Shown piece after piece: positions 55,861 to 64,000 of a stretch of DNA of 64,000 bases. The stretch covers positions 248,001-312,000 of the forward strand of contig JAHDPL010000007.1 in the NCBI GenBank assembly GCA_018434355.1, written 5' to 3'. Source of the stretch: Sporomusaceae bacterium (lineage in GTDB: Bacteria; Bacillota; Negativicutes; UBA1444). A program made the translations under genes and the position numbers. Numbering within the stretch: the stretch's first letter is position 1; each line of letters begins with the position of its first letter. The notes beneath the pieces were generated by a model that was not told the origin of the DNA, ran no database searches, and was given only the letters and a program-made list of their open reading frames with translations.

Positions 55861-56688
55861 TTGTATAAAATCATCAAGGCGGAAGAGCTGTCCGCCGGCG
55901 TCCAGTCCTTTATCGTGGAAGCGCCGCTGGTAGCTCGCAAATGTCAGGCCGGTCAGTTCATCATCTTGCGGATCGATGAAGCCGGCGAACGGATTCCCTT
56001 GACTATTGCCGATTACGACCGGGAAAAAGGAACGATCCAGTTGATTTTCCAGGAAGTCGGCGATACGACCAAACAGATGGGCAAGTTAAAAACCGGAGAT
56101 TATTTGCTGGATGTGGCAGGACCCCTGGGGAAAGCAACCGAAGTCGAAAATTTCGGCACGGTGGTCTGTATCGGCGGCGGCATCGGTGTAGCGCCGGTCT
56201 ATCCCATCGCCCGTGCATATAAGAATGCCGGCAATCGCGTGATCTCAATCATTGGCGCCCGTAATGCGGATCTACTCATTATGGAAAAAGAAATGCGATC
56301 CGTTAGCGATGAACTGTTCATTACGACTGATGATGGTTCGGCCGGCCACAAAGGCCTGGTCGTTGATCCGCTAAAAGACATGATTGCCGCCGGCGAAAAA
56401 ATCGCCCGGGTCATGGCGATCGGACCGATGGTGATGATGCGCGGCGTGGCGGAAGTGACCCGTCCGCATGGTATCCACACCTTGGTCAGCCTGAACCCGA
56501 TCATGGTCGACGGCACCGGAATGTGCGGCGGCTGTCGTTGCAGCGTCGGCGGCGAAACCAAGTTCGCCTGCGTGGACGGTCCTGAGTTTGATGGACATCA
56601 GGTGGATTTCAACGGTCTGATGTCGCGGGCCCGCATGTACCATACGCAGGAGCGTCAATGCAAGGGGGACGGATCATGTCACAAGTAA
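55861..56688 (+). CDS. nfnA: NfnA-type FAD/[2Fe-2S] subunit of NADH-dependent ferredoxin:NADP+ oxidoreductase
   Basis: A 275-residue ferredoxin-reductase-like flavoprotein: FAD domain (about 1-95, with IPLTIADYDREKGTIQLIFQ), NAD domain (VVCIGGGIGVAPVYPIARAY) and a C-terminal [2Fe-2S] site CGGCRC ... FACVDG. Such subunits pair with GltA-like proteins to form electron-bifurcating NfnAB, or act as sulfide dehydrogenases. The start is TTG 55861 behind AGGAGG. It overlaps its partner by 13 bases. It balances NADH, NADPH and ferredoxin, fitting the ferredoxin enzymes nearby. Confidence 0.9.
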   Translation: MYKIIKAEELSAGVQSFIVEAPLVARKCQAGQFIILRIDEAGERIPLTIADYDREKGTIQLIFQEVGDTTKQMGKLKTGDYLLDVAGPLGKATEVENFGTVVCIGGGIGVAPVYPIARAYKNAGNRVISIIGARNADLLIMEKEMRSVSDELFITTDDGSAGHKGLVVDPLKDMIAAGEKIARVMAIGPMVMMRGVAEVTRPHGIHTLVSLNPIMVDGTGMCGGCRCSVGGETKFACVDGPEFDGHQVDFNGLMSRARMYHTQERQCKGDGSCHK

Positions 56689-58070
56689 AGCATAAAATGC
56701 CGGAACAGGACGCACAGGTCCGGAGGCATAATTTTAATGAAGTTGCTTTGGGCTATGATGCCGAAACGGCGAAGGCCGAAGCGGCGCGCTGTCTGCAGTG
56801 CAAACACGCTCCCTGCCGCAAAGGCTGCCCGGTCGAAATCGATATCCCGGCGTTCATTCAGCAAGTCAAGGACGGTGATTTTGTCGCCGCCAATTCGATT
56901 ATCCGCGATTATAACAACTTGCCGGCGGTTTGCGGTCGGGTTTGCCCGCAGGAAGACCAATGCGAAAAACTCTGTATTCGCGGCATCAAAGGCGAACCGG
57001 TCGGGATTGGCCGCCTGGAACGCTTTGTTGCTGACTTTTCTCTCGGTGGTACCTGTCCCTTGCCTCCGCCGCCGCCCGAAGTCAAGATTGGCAAAGTGGC
57101 GGTTATTGGTGGTGGTCCGGCCAGCTTGACGGTGGCCGGCGATCTGGCCCGCATGGGCTATCAGATCACGCTGTTCGAAGCGCTGCATACGGCGGGCGGC
57201 GTGTTGATGTACGGAATCCCCGAGTTCCGATTGCCCAAGGACATCGTGAAATGCGAAATCGAAACCCTTAAATACCTCGGCGTGGAAGTGGTCGTCAATG
57301 CCGTGATTGGCAAAACGTTCACGGTAGATGAACTGATGCAGGAAGAAGGCTACGATGCCGTATTTATTGGGACCGGCGCCGGCTTGCCGCACTTCATGAA
57401 GATGCCGGGCGAAAACCTTAACGGCGTGTACTCGGCCAATGAATTTTTGACCCGGGTCAACCTGATGAAAGCGTATAAATTTCCCGAGACTGCCACACCG
57501 GTGCAAATCGGCCGCAATGTCGCGGTGGTCGGCGGCGGCAATGTGGCGATGGACTCGGCGCGTACCGCCTTGCGGCTGGGCGCGGAAAACGTGTATATCG
57601 TCTACCGTCGTTCGCGGGACGAAATGCCGGCCCGGGCCGAAGAAGTCGAACATGCGCACGAAGAAGGCGTGATTTTCCAGCTGCTGACCAACCCGGTCCA
57701 AGTGGTCGGCGATGAAAATGGCTGGGTCAAAGGACTGGAATGTGTGCAGATGGAACTGGGCGAACCGGATGCATCCGGGCGGCGGCGTCCGATGGAAAAG
57801 CCGGATTCGAATTTCGTGCTGGATGTCGAGACCGTAGTCATTGCCATCGGACAGGGACCGAATCCGCTGATCCAGGATACTACGCCCGGCATGGACACGA
57901 ACAAGCATGGCAATATCGTGGCCGATGATGATGGAAAAACTACCAAAGAAGGCGTGTTTGCCGGTGGCGATATCGTGACTGGCGCGGCTACAGTGATCTT
58001 GGCGATGGGGGCCGGCAAAAAAGCGGCTGCCTCGATCCACGCCTACGTGCAACATAAGAAACAGGGATAG
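56676..58070 (+). CDS. nfnB: NfnB / NADPH-dependent glutamate synthase small-subunit-like protein
   Basis: A 464-residue flavoprotein with N-terminal [4Fe-4S] ligands (ARCLQCKHAPCRKGCPVEID, VCGRVCPQEDQCEKLC), an FAD site (VAVIGGGPASLTVAGDLARM), an NADPH site (VAVVGGGNVAMDSARTALRL) and the late GVFAGGDIVTGAATVILAMG. ATG 56676 follows GGGGGA and lies inside the end of nfnA, as is usual for NfnAB. Annotation pipelines often call it gltA; the adjacent NfnA-type subunit and lack of a glutamate synthase large subunit favour NfnB. Confidence 0.9.
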   Translation: MSQVKHKMPEQDAQVRRHNFNEVALGYDAETAKAEAARCLQCKHAPCRKGCPVEIDIPAFIQQVKDGDFVAANSIIRDYNNLPAVCGRVCPQEDQCEKLCIRGIKGEPVGIGRLERFVADFSLGGTCPLPPPPPEVKIGKVAVIGGGPASLTVAGDLARMGYQITLFEALHTAGGVLMYGIPEFRLPKDIVKCEIETLKYLGVEVVVNAVIGKTFTVDELMQEEGYDAVFIGTGAGLPHFMKMPGENLNGVYSANEFLTRVNLMKAYKFPETATPVQIGRNVAVVGGGNVAMDSARTALRLGAENVYIVYRRSRDEMPARAEEVEHAHEEGVIFQLLTNPVQVVGDENGWVKGLECVQMELGEPDASGRRRPMEKPDSNFVLDVETVVIAIGQGPNPLIQDTTPGMDTNKHGNIVADDDGKTTKEGVFAGGDIVTGAATVILAMGAGKKAAASIHAYVQHKKQG

Positions 58071-58094
58071 TTTTGGCCCGATAAAAAATGAAGC

Positions 58095-58133
58095 AACTCC
58101 TGTCGGATATGACTGTATCTGACAGGAGTTCTT
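58095..58133 (+). terminator. Terminator after nfnB
   Basis: A 15-bp stem (58095-58109 with 58116-58130, one G-T pair) followed by a short CTTT. It closes the queD-nfnB run. The AT-rich gap 58134-58275 holds the upstream region of the aminotransferase; I see no gene in it. Confidence 0.8.
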
Positions 58134-58281
58134 TCATTATATTGCTGTTGATTATTCTGCATAGAACTTTTGCCGAATAATCATGAAAAAACCGCCAATT
58201 CGACAAGGAGTTTTTTGAGCAATCGCGAATCTAATAAGTAAACATCCATTTTAGGTGGACATAGAATAGGGGAGAATGCGA

Positions 58282-59448
58282 GTGTTTCAACAGGCAGATC
58301 GATTAAAGGGACTCACTTCGGCGATTTTCACGCAAGTCGATACGATGCGCAAACAAGCGATCGCGCAAGGACAGGATGTCATCACCCTCAGTCTGGGCAG
58401 CCCGGACCTCGCTCCCGCGCCGCATATCGTGGCAGCGATGAAACAGGCGCTGGATGATGATCTGAGTTATGGATACACATTATCAAAAGGTACGCCGGAT
58501 TTTTTGAATGCGGTGACCGGTTGGTACGCCCGCAAGTTCAATGTAAAGCTGGACCCGGCGACTGAAGTTCATTCTTTGATGGGCTCGCAAGATGGTTTGG
58601 CCCATATCGGTCTCTGTCTGGTCAACCCCGGTGATGTGGTGCTGGTGCCTGATCCCGGTTATCCGATTTTCTTTGCCGGTCCACTAGTTGCCGGCGCCGA
58701 AATCGTCACGATGCCGTTGAAGCCGGAAAATGGCTACTTGCCTGATCTGGAGGCAATTTCGCCGGAAGTGCTGAAGCGGACCAAAATCATGATTCTGAAC
58801 TACCCGAACAATCCTTTGGCTGCGACTGCGCCGCGCGATTTCTTCGTCAAGGTTGTCGAGTTGGCCAAGAAATACAGTTTTCTCGTCATTCATGATTTTG
58901 CCTATAGTGAACTGGTGTTTGACGGTTACCGGCCCGATAGTTTCCTGTCGATTCCCGGCGCCAAGGATGTCGCCATCGAATTTCACTCCCTGTCCAAGAC
59001 GTATAGCATGGCGGGTTGCCGCGTAGCATTTGTGGTCGGCAACGCCGAAGTCATCGCGCTGCTCGGTCGACTGAAATCCAACTTTGATTATGGAATCTTC
59101 CACGCGATCCAGCAGGGGGCGATTGCCGCTTTGAACGGTCCGGATGACTGCATTGCCGAAACTGCGCTGCGTTATCAACGCCGCCGCGATATTTTGGTCG
59201 ACGGGTTTGCCCGGTTCGGTTGGCATGTCGAGCGTCCCAAAGCCTCGATGTATCTGTGGGCTCCTGTGCCAACCAAGCAAAAATCCTTTGACTTTGTCGC
59301 CGATTTGCTGAAAAATACCGGCGTTGCGGTAGTACCCGGCATCGGATTCGGTGAATGCGGTGAAGGTTATATCCGAATCGCACTGGTGCAATCGGAGGCG
59401 CGATTGGCAGAAGTTGCCGCTCACGCCGAAAAATGGTTGGCAAAATAA
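58282..59448 (+). CDS. Class I/II aminotransferase, LL-diaminopimelate aminotransferase-like
   Basis: A 388-residue PLP enzyme with LSLGSPDLAPAPHIV, YGYTLSKGTPDFLNAV, GSQDGLAHIGLCLVNPGD, NYPNNPLAATA, DFAYSELVFDG and the PLP-lysine motif HSLSKTYSMAGCRVAF. It resembles the second (DapL2/AlaC-like) group of LL-DAP aminotransferases, which make the lysine and peptidoglycan precursor, but alanine/glutamate-type transaminases look similar. GTG 58282 has GGGGAG seven bases ahead; ATG 58276 is only one base from the site and is less likely. Confidence 0.85.
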   Translation: MFQQADRLKGLTSAIFTQVDTMRKQAIAQGQDVITLSLGSPDLAPAPHIVAAMKQALDDDLSYGYTLSKGTPDFLNAVTGWYARKFNVKLDPATEVHSLMGSQDGLAHIGLCLVNPGDVVLVPDPGYPIFFAGPLVAGAEIVTMPLKPENGYLPDLEAISPEVLKRTKIMILNYPNNPLAATAPRDFFVKVVELAKKYSFLVIHDFAYSELVFDGYRPDSFLSIPGAKDVAIEFHSLSKTYSMAGCRVAFVVGNAEVIALLGRLKSNFDYGIFHAIQQGAIAALNGPDDCIAETALRYQRRRDILVDGFARFGWHVERPKASMYLWAPVPTKQKSFDFVADLLKNTGVAVVPGIGFGECGEGYIRIALVQSEARLAEVAAHAEKWLAK

Positions 59449-59484
59449 GTTCGCAACAAAGCAAAGCAAATAGGAGGGTTTAAT

Positions 59485-59832
59485 TTGCGCGCGTTGAACT
59501 TTTATTCATCGACCTATCACAGTCAGTTGATTTGCCGTCGCAAGACCTGCACCATTCGTATGGGCGATAAAACCGACAAGTATCAGGAAGGCGATATCGT
59601 TTGGGTAACTGTAGGGAAAAAGTTTGCCCCTAAGAAAAAAATCTATACAGCGATGATCGACCGGGTACTGGTCAAGAACATTTCGGAATTGACGCAGGAC
59701 GACTTGAAGGGCGAGAATCCTGATATCGCCAATGTTACTGACGTCATCGAGTTTCTCCAGTCGATTTACAATAAGAAGATCCAGTGTACGGACACGGTTT
59801 CCGTGGTGTATTTCTCGGAAATCATCGAGTAA
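59485..59832 (+). CDS. Small ASCH-like domain protein
   Basis: A 115-residue protein starting at TTG behind AGGAGGG. The pattern RRKTCTIRMGDKTDKYQEGD followed by VWVTVGKKF resembles ASCH/PUA-like beta-barrel domains, which bind RNA or modified nucleosides. A helical region (about 65-95) follows. It sits between an aminotransferase and PduL with ordinary spacing and may share their transcript. No specific function can be given. Confidence 0.65.
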   Translation: MRALNFYSSTYHSQLICRRKTCTIRMGDKTDKYQEGDIVWVTVGKKFAPKKKIYTAMIDRVLVKNISELTQDDLKGENPDIANVTDVIEFLQSIYNKKIQCTDTVSVVYFSEIIE

Positions 59833-59863
59833 CGACGATATTTTATTTGGAGGGGTTTATAAA

Positions 59864-60448
59864 GTGGCAGTAGCAATTCAAGAACCATGTATTCCTATCG
59901 GCGTTTCGGGACGCCATGTCCATCTGAGTCGACAACATCTTGATGCATTGTTCGGCGCTGGCTATGAATTGAAAAAAATGAAGGATCTGTCGCAACCAGG
60001 TCAATATGCCTCGGAAGAGACCGTTGACATCATGACGACTAAAGGGGCCTTCACACGGGTGCGAATTTTGGGACCGGTTCGCAAAGACACGCAGATTGAA
60101 CTCTCGTTGTCGGATGCCGTGAAACTGGGCATCAACCCGCCGATTCGCGATTCAGGCAATATCGCCGGTTCCCCGGGAGTTGTCATGGTCGGGCCGAACG
60201 GCACTATTACGCTGGACCAGGGAGTTATTGTCGCATTGCGCCATATTCACATGACGCCGGCCGATGCCGAGCGGTTTGGCGTAAAGGACAAGGATATCGT
60301 CAATGTCGAATGCTGCGGCGAACGGGCAATGACGATGGGACAGGTACTGGTCAGGGTTAATGAACAGTTTGCCCTTGAAATGCATGTCGATACCGATGAA
60401 GGAAACGCAGCCTGTCTAAAAACCGGACAAAAAGTCCGCATCGTGTAA
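59864..60448 (+). CDS. pduL: PduL-type phosphate acyltransferase
   Basis: Transfers acyl groups between CoA and phosphate (propanoyl or acetyl). The 194-residue protein is the two-barrel PduL fold with zinc His motifs GVSGRHVHLS and ALRHIHMTPADAERFG, plus LGPVRKDTQIELSLSDAVKLG. The usual N-terminal encapsulation peptide is very short (AVAIQEP), and no microcompartment shell genes are near, so it is probably a free cytosolic phosphotransacetylase for acetate formation. GTG 59864 follows GGAGGGG. A frame reading from 59732 re-reads the previous gene. Confidence 0.92.
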   Translation: MAVAIQEPCIPIGVSGRHVHLSRQHLDALFGAGYELKKMKDLSQPGQYASEETVDIMTTKGAFTRVRILGPVRKDTQIELSLSDAVKLGINPPIRDSGNIAGSPGVVMVGPNGTITLDQGVIVALRHIHMTPADAERFGVKDKDIVNVECCGERAMTMGQVLVRVNEQFALEMHVDTDEGNAACLKTGQKVRIV

Positions 60449-60576
60449 GTATACATTATAATCTTCGATTATTTTTGGTGAGCGAAAGGATTTTGCCAAA
60501 TCTGGTCGAAGATTATTTATGTAGAAAACTCAAAACACTGTTCAGTCATCCTGAACGATGTGAGGTTTAGTGCAGC

Positions 60577-61353
60577 ATGGAAACAGAGAGTAGCAAAAAG
60601 GAATTTCTCTACACCGTAGCTTCGGTCGATCGGGCGATTGAGTTGTTGTTTGTCCTGGAGTCCGCTTCGCGTGATATGGGTATCACTGAGCTGAGTAAAA
60701 TACTCGGTGTGCAGAAAAGTACCGTGCATAACCTGGTACAAACGCTGATGGCGCGCGATTTTGTCCGGCAGACTGATTCCGGCCGCTTTACTCTGGGATT
60801 TCGCTTGGTAAGACTGGGGGCTGCAGCTGCCGATCGGTTGGATTTGCGGCGACTGGCCGAACCGATTTTGCGCGAATTGGCTGCAGCGTCGAATGAATAT
60901 GTGCTTTTGGCGGTATTGCATCGTAACGAAGTGACGATTGTCGATAGCGTTGCGCCGCAGCGGTCAACCTTTATCGTGCCGCGAATCGATTTTTCGCACA
61001 CCTTCCATTGTACGGCTCTGGGAAAAATCTTTCTGGCCTACTCGCCGGTCGAGCGGCGACAGGAGATTTTAAGCAATCCATTGGCGCATTTTACGCCTTA
61101 TACATTGGTCGATCAGGCCGATATCCTGCAGGAAATTGAAAAAATCCGCCGGCAGGGGTATGCCGTATCCTGCAATGAAACCATCGAAGGGGTGACTTGT
61201 CTAGGTGCGCCGATTTTTGACGCACATGGCAAATTGGCGGCTGCAGTTTCGATCTCGACGGCTTCGGCCCAGCTGAGTGTGGAAAACTATCAACCGGTGG
61301 CCGATATCTTGAAGGAAAAAGCGGCGGCCATTTCCAAATTGATCGGGTTTTGA
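60577..61353 (+). CDS. IclR-family transcriptional regulator
   Basis: The 258-residue protein has an N-terminal winged HTH (about 12-75: VDRAIELLFVLES, GITELSKILGVQKSTVHNLV) and a C-terminal GAF-like effector domain (VDSVAPQRSTFIVPRIDFSH, FHCTALGKIFLAYSP, GVTCLGAPIFDAHGKLAAAV). IclR proteins answer to small carboxylates. It lies 50 bases ahead of korDABC on the same strand, so it probably regulates these genes with a 2-oxoacid or related effector. A small hairpin (AGCCTG/CAGGCT, 61353-61370) lies between. Confidence 0.9.
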   Translation: METESSKKEFLYTVASVDRAIELLFVLESASRDMGITELSKILGVQKSTVHNLVQTLMARDFVRQTDSGRFTLGFRLVRLGAAAADRLDLRRLAEPILRELAAASNEYVLLAVLHRNEVTIVDSVAPQRSTFIVPRIDFSHTFHCTALGKIFLAYSPVERRQEILSNPLAHFTPYTLVDQADILQEIEKIRRQGYAVSCNETIEGVTCLGAPIFDAHGKLAAAVSISTASAQLSVENYQPVADILKEKAAAISKLIGF

Positions 61354-61402
61354 GCCTGTGTCCGCAGGCTGAGAGTAAATCATAGCAAAGGAGGCGAAAC
61401 GA

Positions 61403-61606
61403 ATGCCGAAACCGGTTTTCAACGAGGAACGCTGCAAGGGTTGTGAACTTTGTACCATCGTCTGCCCGAAGAAGATCATTGTCATGGCGAATCATTTTAA
61501 CAGCAAGGGCTACCGCCCTTCATCCTGCTCGGATGAATCCCAGTGTATTGGCTGCGCGCTGTGCGCCAAAACCTGTCCTGACGTTGCAATCGAAATCTGG
61601 AAATAA
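61403..61606 (+). CDS. korD: 2-oxoacid:ferredoxin oxidoreductase, ferredoxin subunit
   Basis: A 67-residue two-cluster ferredoxin with CKGCELCTIVCPKK and CIGCALCAKTCPD, the standard [4Fe-4S] pairs. It is the delta subunit of a four-subunit 2-oxoglutarate-type (Kor) or branched-chain (Vor) oxidoreductase and passes electrons to free ferredoxin. ATG follows AGGAGG. Order D-A-B-C is the common Kor arrangement. Confidence 0.93.
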   Translation: MPKPVFNEERCKGCELCTIVCPKKIIVMANHFNSKGYRPSSCSDESQCIGCALCAKTCPDVAIEIWK

Positions 61607-61618
61607 GGAGTGAGTGTT

Positions 61619-62686
61619 TTGTCGGAAAAAATCCTGATGAAGGGCAATGAAGCAATCGGCGAAGCAGCGGTAGTGGCTGGCTGTCGGCACTATTTCGGTT
61701 ACCCGATTACTCCGCAGAGTGAATTGATCGAATACATGGCCAAGCGGTTGCCGCAGGTCGATGGCGTGTTCTTGCAGGCGGAAAGTGAAGTGGCGGCGAT
61801 CAATATGGTTTATGGCGCTGCCTCGGCAGGCTGCCGGGTCATGACGTCGTCCTCCAGTCCGGGAATCAGTTTAAAACAAGAAGGAATTTCCTATATCGCC
61901 GGTTCGCAGCTGCCCTGCGTTATCGTCAATGTGCAGCGCGGCGGTCCTGGCCTGGGCAGTATCCAGCCTGGCCAAGCCGACTATTTCCAGGCGACTAAGG
62001 GCGGCGGCCATGGCGATTACCGCAACATCGTGCTGGCGCCGAATTCGGTTCAGGAAATGGCGGATATCACGATCGAGGCCTTTGATCTGGCCGATAAATG
62101 GCGCAATGCCGTGATGATTCTCGGCGACGGCGCGCTTGGACAGATGATGGAGCCGGTGGAATTCAAGGAGAGCAGCAGCAAACCGGTAGAGAAATCCTGG
62201 GCGGCGACCGGACGGCGTGGCCGGGCTAAGCCGAATATCGTCAATTCACTGTATCTGCAGCCGGATTTGATGGAGAAACATAACCATGTATTGCAGGAGA
62301 AATATGCAAAGATCCAGGCCGAGGAAACCCGCTGGGAAGCGTTGAACACGGAAGATGCCGAGGTAATTGTCGTTGCCTACGGAATCACGTCGCGGATTGC
62401 GATGACGGCGATCAACAAGGCGCGGGCCAATGGCGTAAAAGTCGGGCTGTTCCGGCCGATTTCGCTGTGGCCGTTCCCGTCGCAGCCGCTGGCAGAGCTG
62501 GCGAAAACCGCCAAAGCGTTTGTCGTATTTGAAATGAGCGCCGGTCAAATGGTCGAAGACGTAAGGCTGGCGGTAAACGGGGCGAAACCTGTTTCCTTCC
62601 ATGGCCGGACCGGCGGCATGCTGCCGACGCCCAAGGAACTCTACGAAAAAATCATCTCCGTTGCAAACGGCGAAGGAGGGAAATAA
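61619..62686 (+). CDS. korA: 2-oxoacid:ferredoxin oxidoreductase, alpha subunit
   Basis: The 355-residue subunit carries the pyrimidine-binding and transketolase C-terminal domains: [59 protein letters not shown] and [15 protein letters not shown] 61619 has AAGGAG eight bases ahead; GTG 61610 is in frame but coincides with the ribosome site. The substrate is probably 2-oxoglutarate or a branched-chain 2-oxoacid; sequence alone does not settle it. Confidence 0.93.
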   Translation: MSEKILMKGNEAIGEAAVVAGCRHYFGYPITPQSELIEYMAKRLPQVDGVFLQAESEVAAINMVYGAASAGCRVMTSSSSPGISLKQEGISYIAGSQLPCVIVNVQRGGPGLGSIQPGQADYFQATKGGGHGDYRNIVLAPNSVQEMADITIEAFDLADKWRNAVMILGDGALGQMMEPVEFKESSSKPVEKSWAATGRRGRAKPNIVNSLYLQPDLMEKHNHVLQEKYAKIQAEETRWEALNTEDAEVIVVAYGITSRIAMTAINKARANGVKVGLFRPISLWPFPSQPLAELAKTAKAFVVFEMSAGQMVEDVRLAVNGAKPVSFHGRTGGMLPTPKELYEKIISVANGEGGK

Positions 62687-62687
62687 C

Positions 62688-63440
62688 ATGGCGGAAAGAA
62701 CCTTCGGTCGTCCGGAGGCATTGCTGGACGTTCCGACACATTACTGTCCCGGTTGCCACCATGGCATCATCCATCGCCTGGTTGCAGAAGTCATTGATGA
62801 ACTGAAAGTGATCGACCGGACAATTGGCGTCGCTTCGGTTGGTTGTTCGGCTCTGGCGTATGATTATTTCAACGTTGATATGGTTCAGGCGCCGCATGGT
62901 CGTGCGCCGGCGGTTGCTACAGGCGTCAAGCGGGTTCATCCCGATGGCGTTGTCTTTACCTACCAGGGCGATGGCGATATTGCGGCGATCGGTACAGCTG
63001 AAATCGTTCATGCGGCTGCACGCGGCGAACGGATCACGACGATTTTCGTCAACAACGCCATTTATGGCATGACCGGCGGACAGATGGCGCCCACCAGCCT
63101 GGTGAACCAGGTGACGACCACCTCGCCATATGGCCGCAAACAGGACTCGGCCGGCATGCCGATTCGGCTTAGTGAAATGCTGGCGACTTTGGACGGCGCC
63201 AAATACCTGGCCCGGGTCGCGGTTAACAATCCGGCCAATATGGCCAAAGCAAAGGCCGCGATTAAAAAGGCGTTTGAAATTCAAATCGCCGGACTTGGTT
63301 TTAGCATGGTTGAAGTGCTATCTACCTGCCCGACCAACTGGGGCATGTCCGCCATCGAATCCGGCACTTGGATGGAAAAGAACATGATGCCTTATTATCC
63401 GCTTGGGACCTTCCGTTCCGGCGAGGAGGTGGCAAAATGA
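62688..63440 (+). CDS. korB: 2-oxoacid:ferredoxin oxidoreductase, beta (TPP) subunit
   Basis: The 250-residue TPP-binding subunit has [32 protein letters not shown]-like [47 protein letters not shown] with the GDG TPP motif, and [19 protein letters not shown] 62688 follows GAAGGAGGG, one base after the korA stop. It overlaps korC by four bases. Confidence 0.95.
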   Translation: MAERTFGRPEALLDVPTHYCPGCHHGIIHRLVAEVIDELKVIDRTIGVASVGCSALAYDYFNVDMVQAPHGRAPAVATGVKRVHPDGVVFTYQGDGDIAAIGTAEIVHAAARGERITTIFVNNAIYGMTGGQMAPTSLVNQVTTTSPYGRKQDSAGMPIRLSEMLATLDGAKYLARVAVNNPANMAKAKAAIKKAFEIQIAGLGFSMVEVLSTCPTNWGMSAIESGTWMEKNMMPYYPLGTFRSGEEVAK

Positions 63441-63973
63441 ATCAGGAAATGATTTTTGCCGGTTTTGGCGGGCAGGGCGTAATGCTGATGGGCCAAATTC
63501 TGGCCTATGCCGGCATGATGGAAGGGCAGCAGGTATCCTGGTTTCCTGCTTATGGCCCGGAAATGCGCGGCGGTACCGCAAACTGTTCGGTGATTATCGG
63601 CGATGAGGCGGTGGGAACGCCGATTGTTACCGAACCGCAAGTGGTTGTGGCGATGAACTTGCCATCCTTGGACAAGTTTGAACCGCATCTTGCCGCAGGC
63701 GGAATCTTGCTGATCAATAGTTCGTTGATTGAAAGGCCTGCCAAGCGGTCCGATGTCAAGGCGCTATTGGTTCCGTGCAATGATATCGCCAAGGAACTGG
63801 GAAATCCCAAAGTGGCAAACATGGTGATGGTTGGCGCGATTGTGGCTGCCAGCGGCGTTGTAAAAATCGAATCCGTGTTGCAGGTTCTGGCGAAAAAGAT
63901 TTTCAAAAACAAGCCGGAAGTCATGCAACTGAACGAACAAGCCATCCGTCGCGGCATGGCCTGCATCAGCTGA
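63437..63973 (+). CDS. korC: 2-oxoacid:ferredoxin oxidoreductase, gamma subunit
   Basis: The 178-residue subunit starts with the family motif [20 protein letters not shown], followed by [20 protein letters not shown] and [20 protein letters not shown]. It is homologous to IorB. ATG 63437 overlaps the korB stop with GAGGAGG ahead. It completes the four-subunit complex, and the operon may continue beyond the window. Confidence 0.95.
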   Translation: MNQEMIFAGFGGQGVMLMGQILAYAGMMEGQQVSWFPAYGPEMRGGTANCSVIIGDEAVGTPIVTEPQVVVAMNLPSLDKFEPHLAAGGILLINSSLIERPAKRSDVKALLVPCNDIAKELGNPKVANMVMVGAIVAASGVVKIESVLQVLAKKIFKNKPEVMQLNEQAIRRGMACIS

Positions 63974-63984
63974 CACAAGCAAAC

Positions 63985-63990
63985 AGGAGG
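63985..63990 (+). promoter_or_regulatory. Ribosome binding site of a gene starting beyond the window
   Basis: AGGAGG lies 12 bases after the korC stop and no start codon occurs before the window ends, so a further gene of the kor operon probably begins within a few bases. Confidence 0.6.
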
Positions 63991-64000
63991 GGCTGGATTT

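Noticed and set aside
56679-58055. Minus-strand frame of about 458 codons opposite nfnB
   Set aside because: It is antisense to a clearly real flavoprotein, has low-complexity His/Arg-rich composition and no recognisable domain.

Overview
The window is a dense, mostly plus-strand piece of a chromosome from an anaerobic Bacillota-type bacterium. Gene order (remA-gmk-rpoZ-coaBC ... priA-def-fmt-DUF116-rsmB-rlmN-pknB-rsgA-rpe), a SAM-I riboswitch, a T-box, an FMN riboswitch and frequent TTG/GTG starts behind strong AGGAGG sites all point to Bacillota. The ferredoxin-linked 2-oxoacid oxidoreductases, tungsten aldehyde oxidoreductase, NfnAB-like pair and PssA/Psd phospholipid route fit a strict anaerobe, and I would guess a Sporomusaceae-like member of the Negativicutes. 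That placement is inference. No tRNA, rRNA, CRISPR array, insertion sequence or prophage was seen.

Layout. 1-3821: remA (partial), gmk, rpoZ, coaBC, then SAM-I riboswitch-controlled metK. 3911-12893: a tungsten-enzyme block with aldehyde:ferredoxin oxidoreductase, two MoeA proteins (one fused to a periplasmic-binding-like domain), two MoaD/ThiS-like proteins, a ThiF/MoeB-like enzyme and the TupABC tungstate importer. 12890-13852: msrAB on the other strand. 13977-14639: a complete transcription unit made of promoter, T-box leader, a 46-codon ORF and a terminator. 14708-25166: the priA-to-rpe housekeeping operon. 25171-29840: FMN riboswitch, ribD-ribE-ribBA-ribH and hslO. 29876-33043: rpmB, recG, a tautomerase and an unknown protein. 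33102-38823: a polyphosphate block (CYTH-CHAD protein, SixA, PPK1, Ppx/GppA-HD). 38939-40629: an HpcH/HpaI aldolase and an orphan PheC-like exported protein. 40889-45798: guaB, a WecG/TagA glycosyltransferase, psd, pssA and a GT2 glycosyltransferase. 45821-58070: a long run of tightly packed genes: queD-queE-surE-iorA-iorB-HAD phosphatase, then a nucleoside-salvage set (phosphorylase, mtnA, ahcY, class II aldolase, mtaD) and an NfnAB-like pair. 58282-64000: an aminotransferase, an ASCH-like protein, PduL, an IclR regulator and korDABC.

How the genes work together. Three themes stand out. First, a self-contained tungsten module covers import, pterin metal insertion and the enzyme itself. Second, the salvage set looks like an oxygen-independent way to dispose of methylthioadenosine, 5'-deoxyadenosine and S-adenosylhomocysteine: deamination first, phosphorolysis of the inosine form, isomerisation, then aldol cleavage to DHAP plus an aldehyde. 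The phosphorylase carries Asn where adenine-specific enzymes carry Asp, which fits the deaminase in the same operon. Third, a T-box leader controls nothing but a 46-residue protein I do not recognise, the clearest candidate here for something undescribed.
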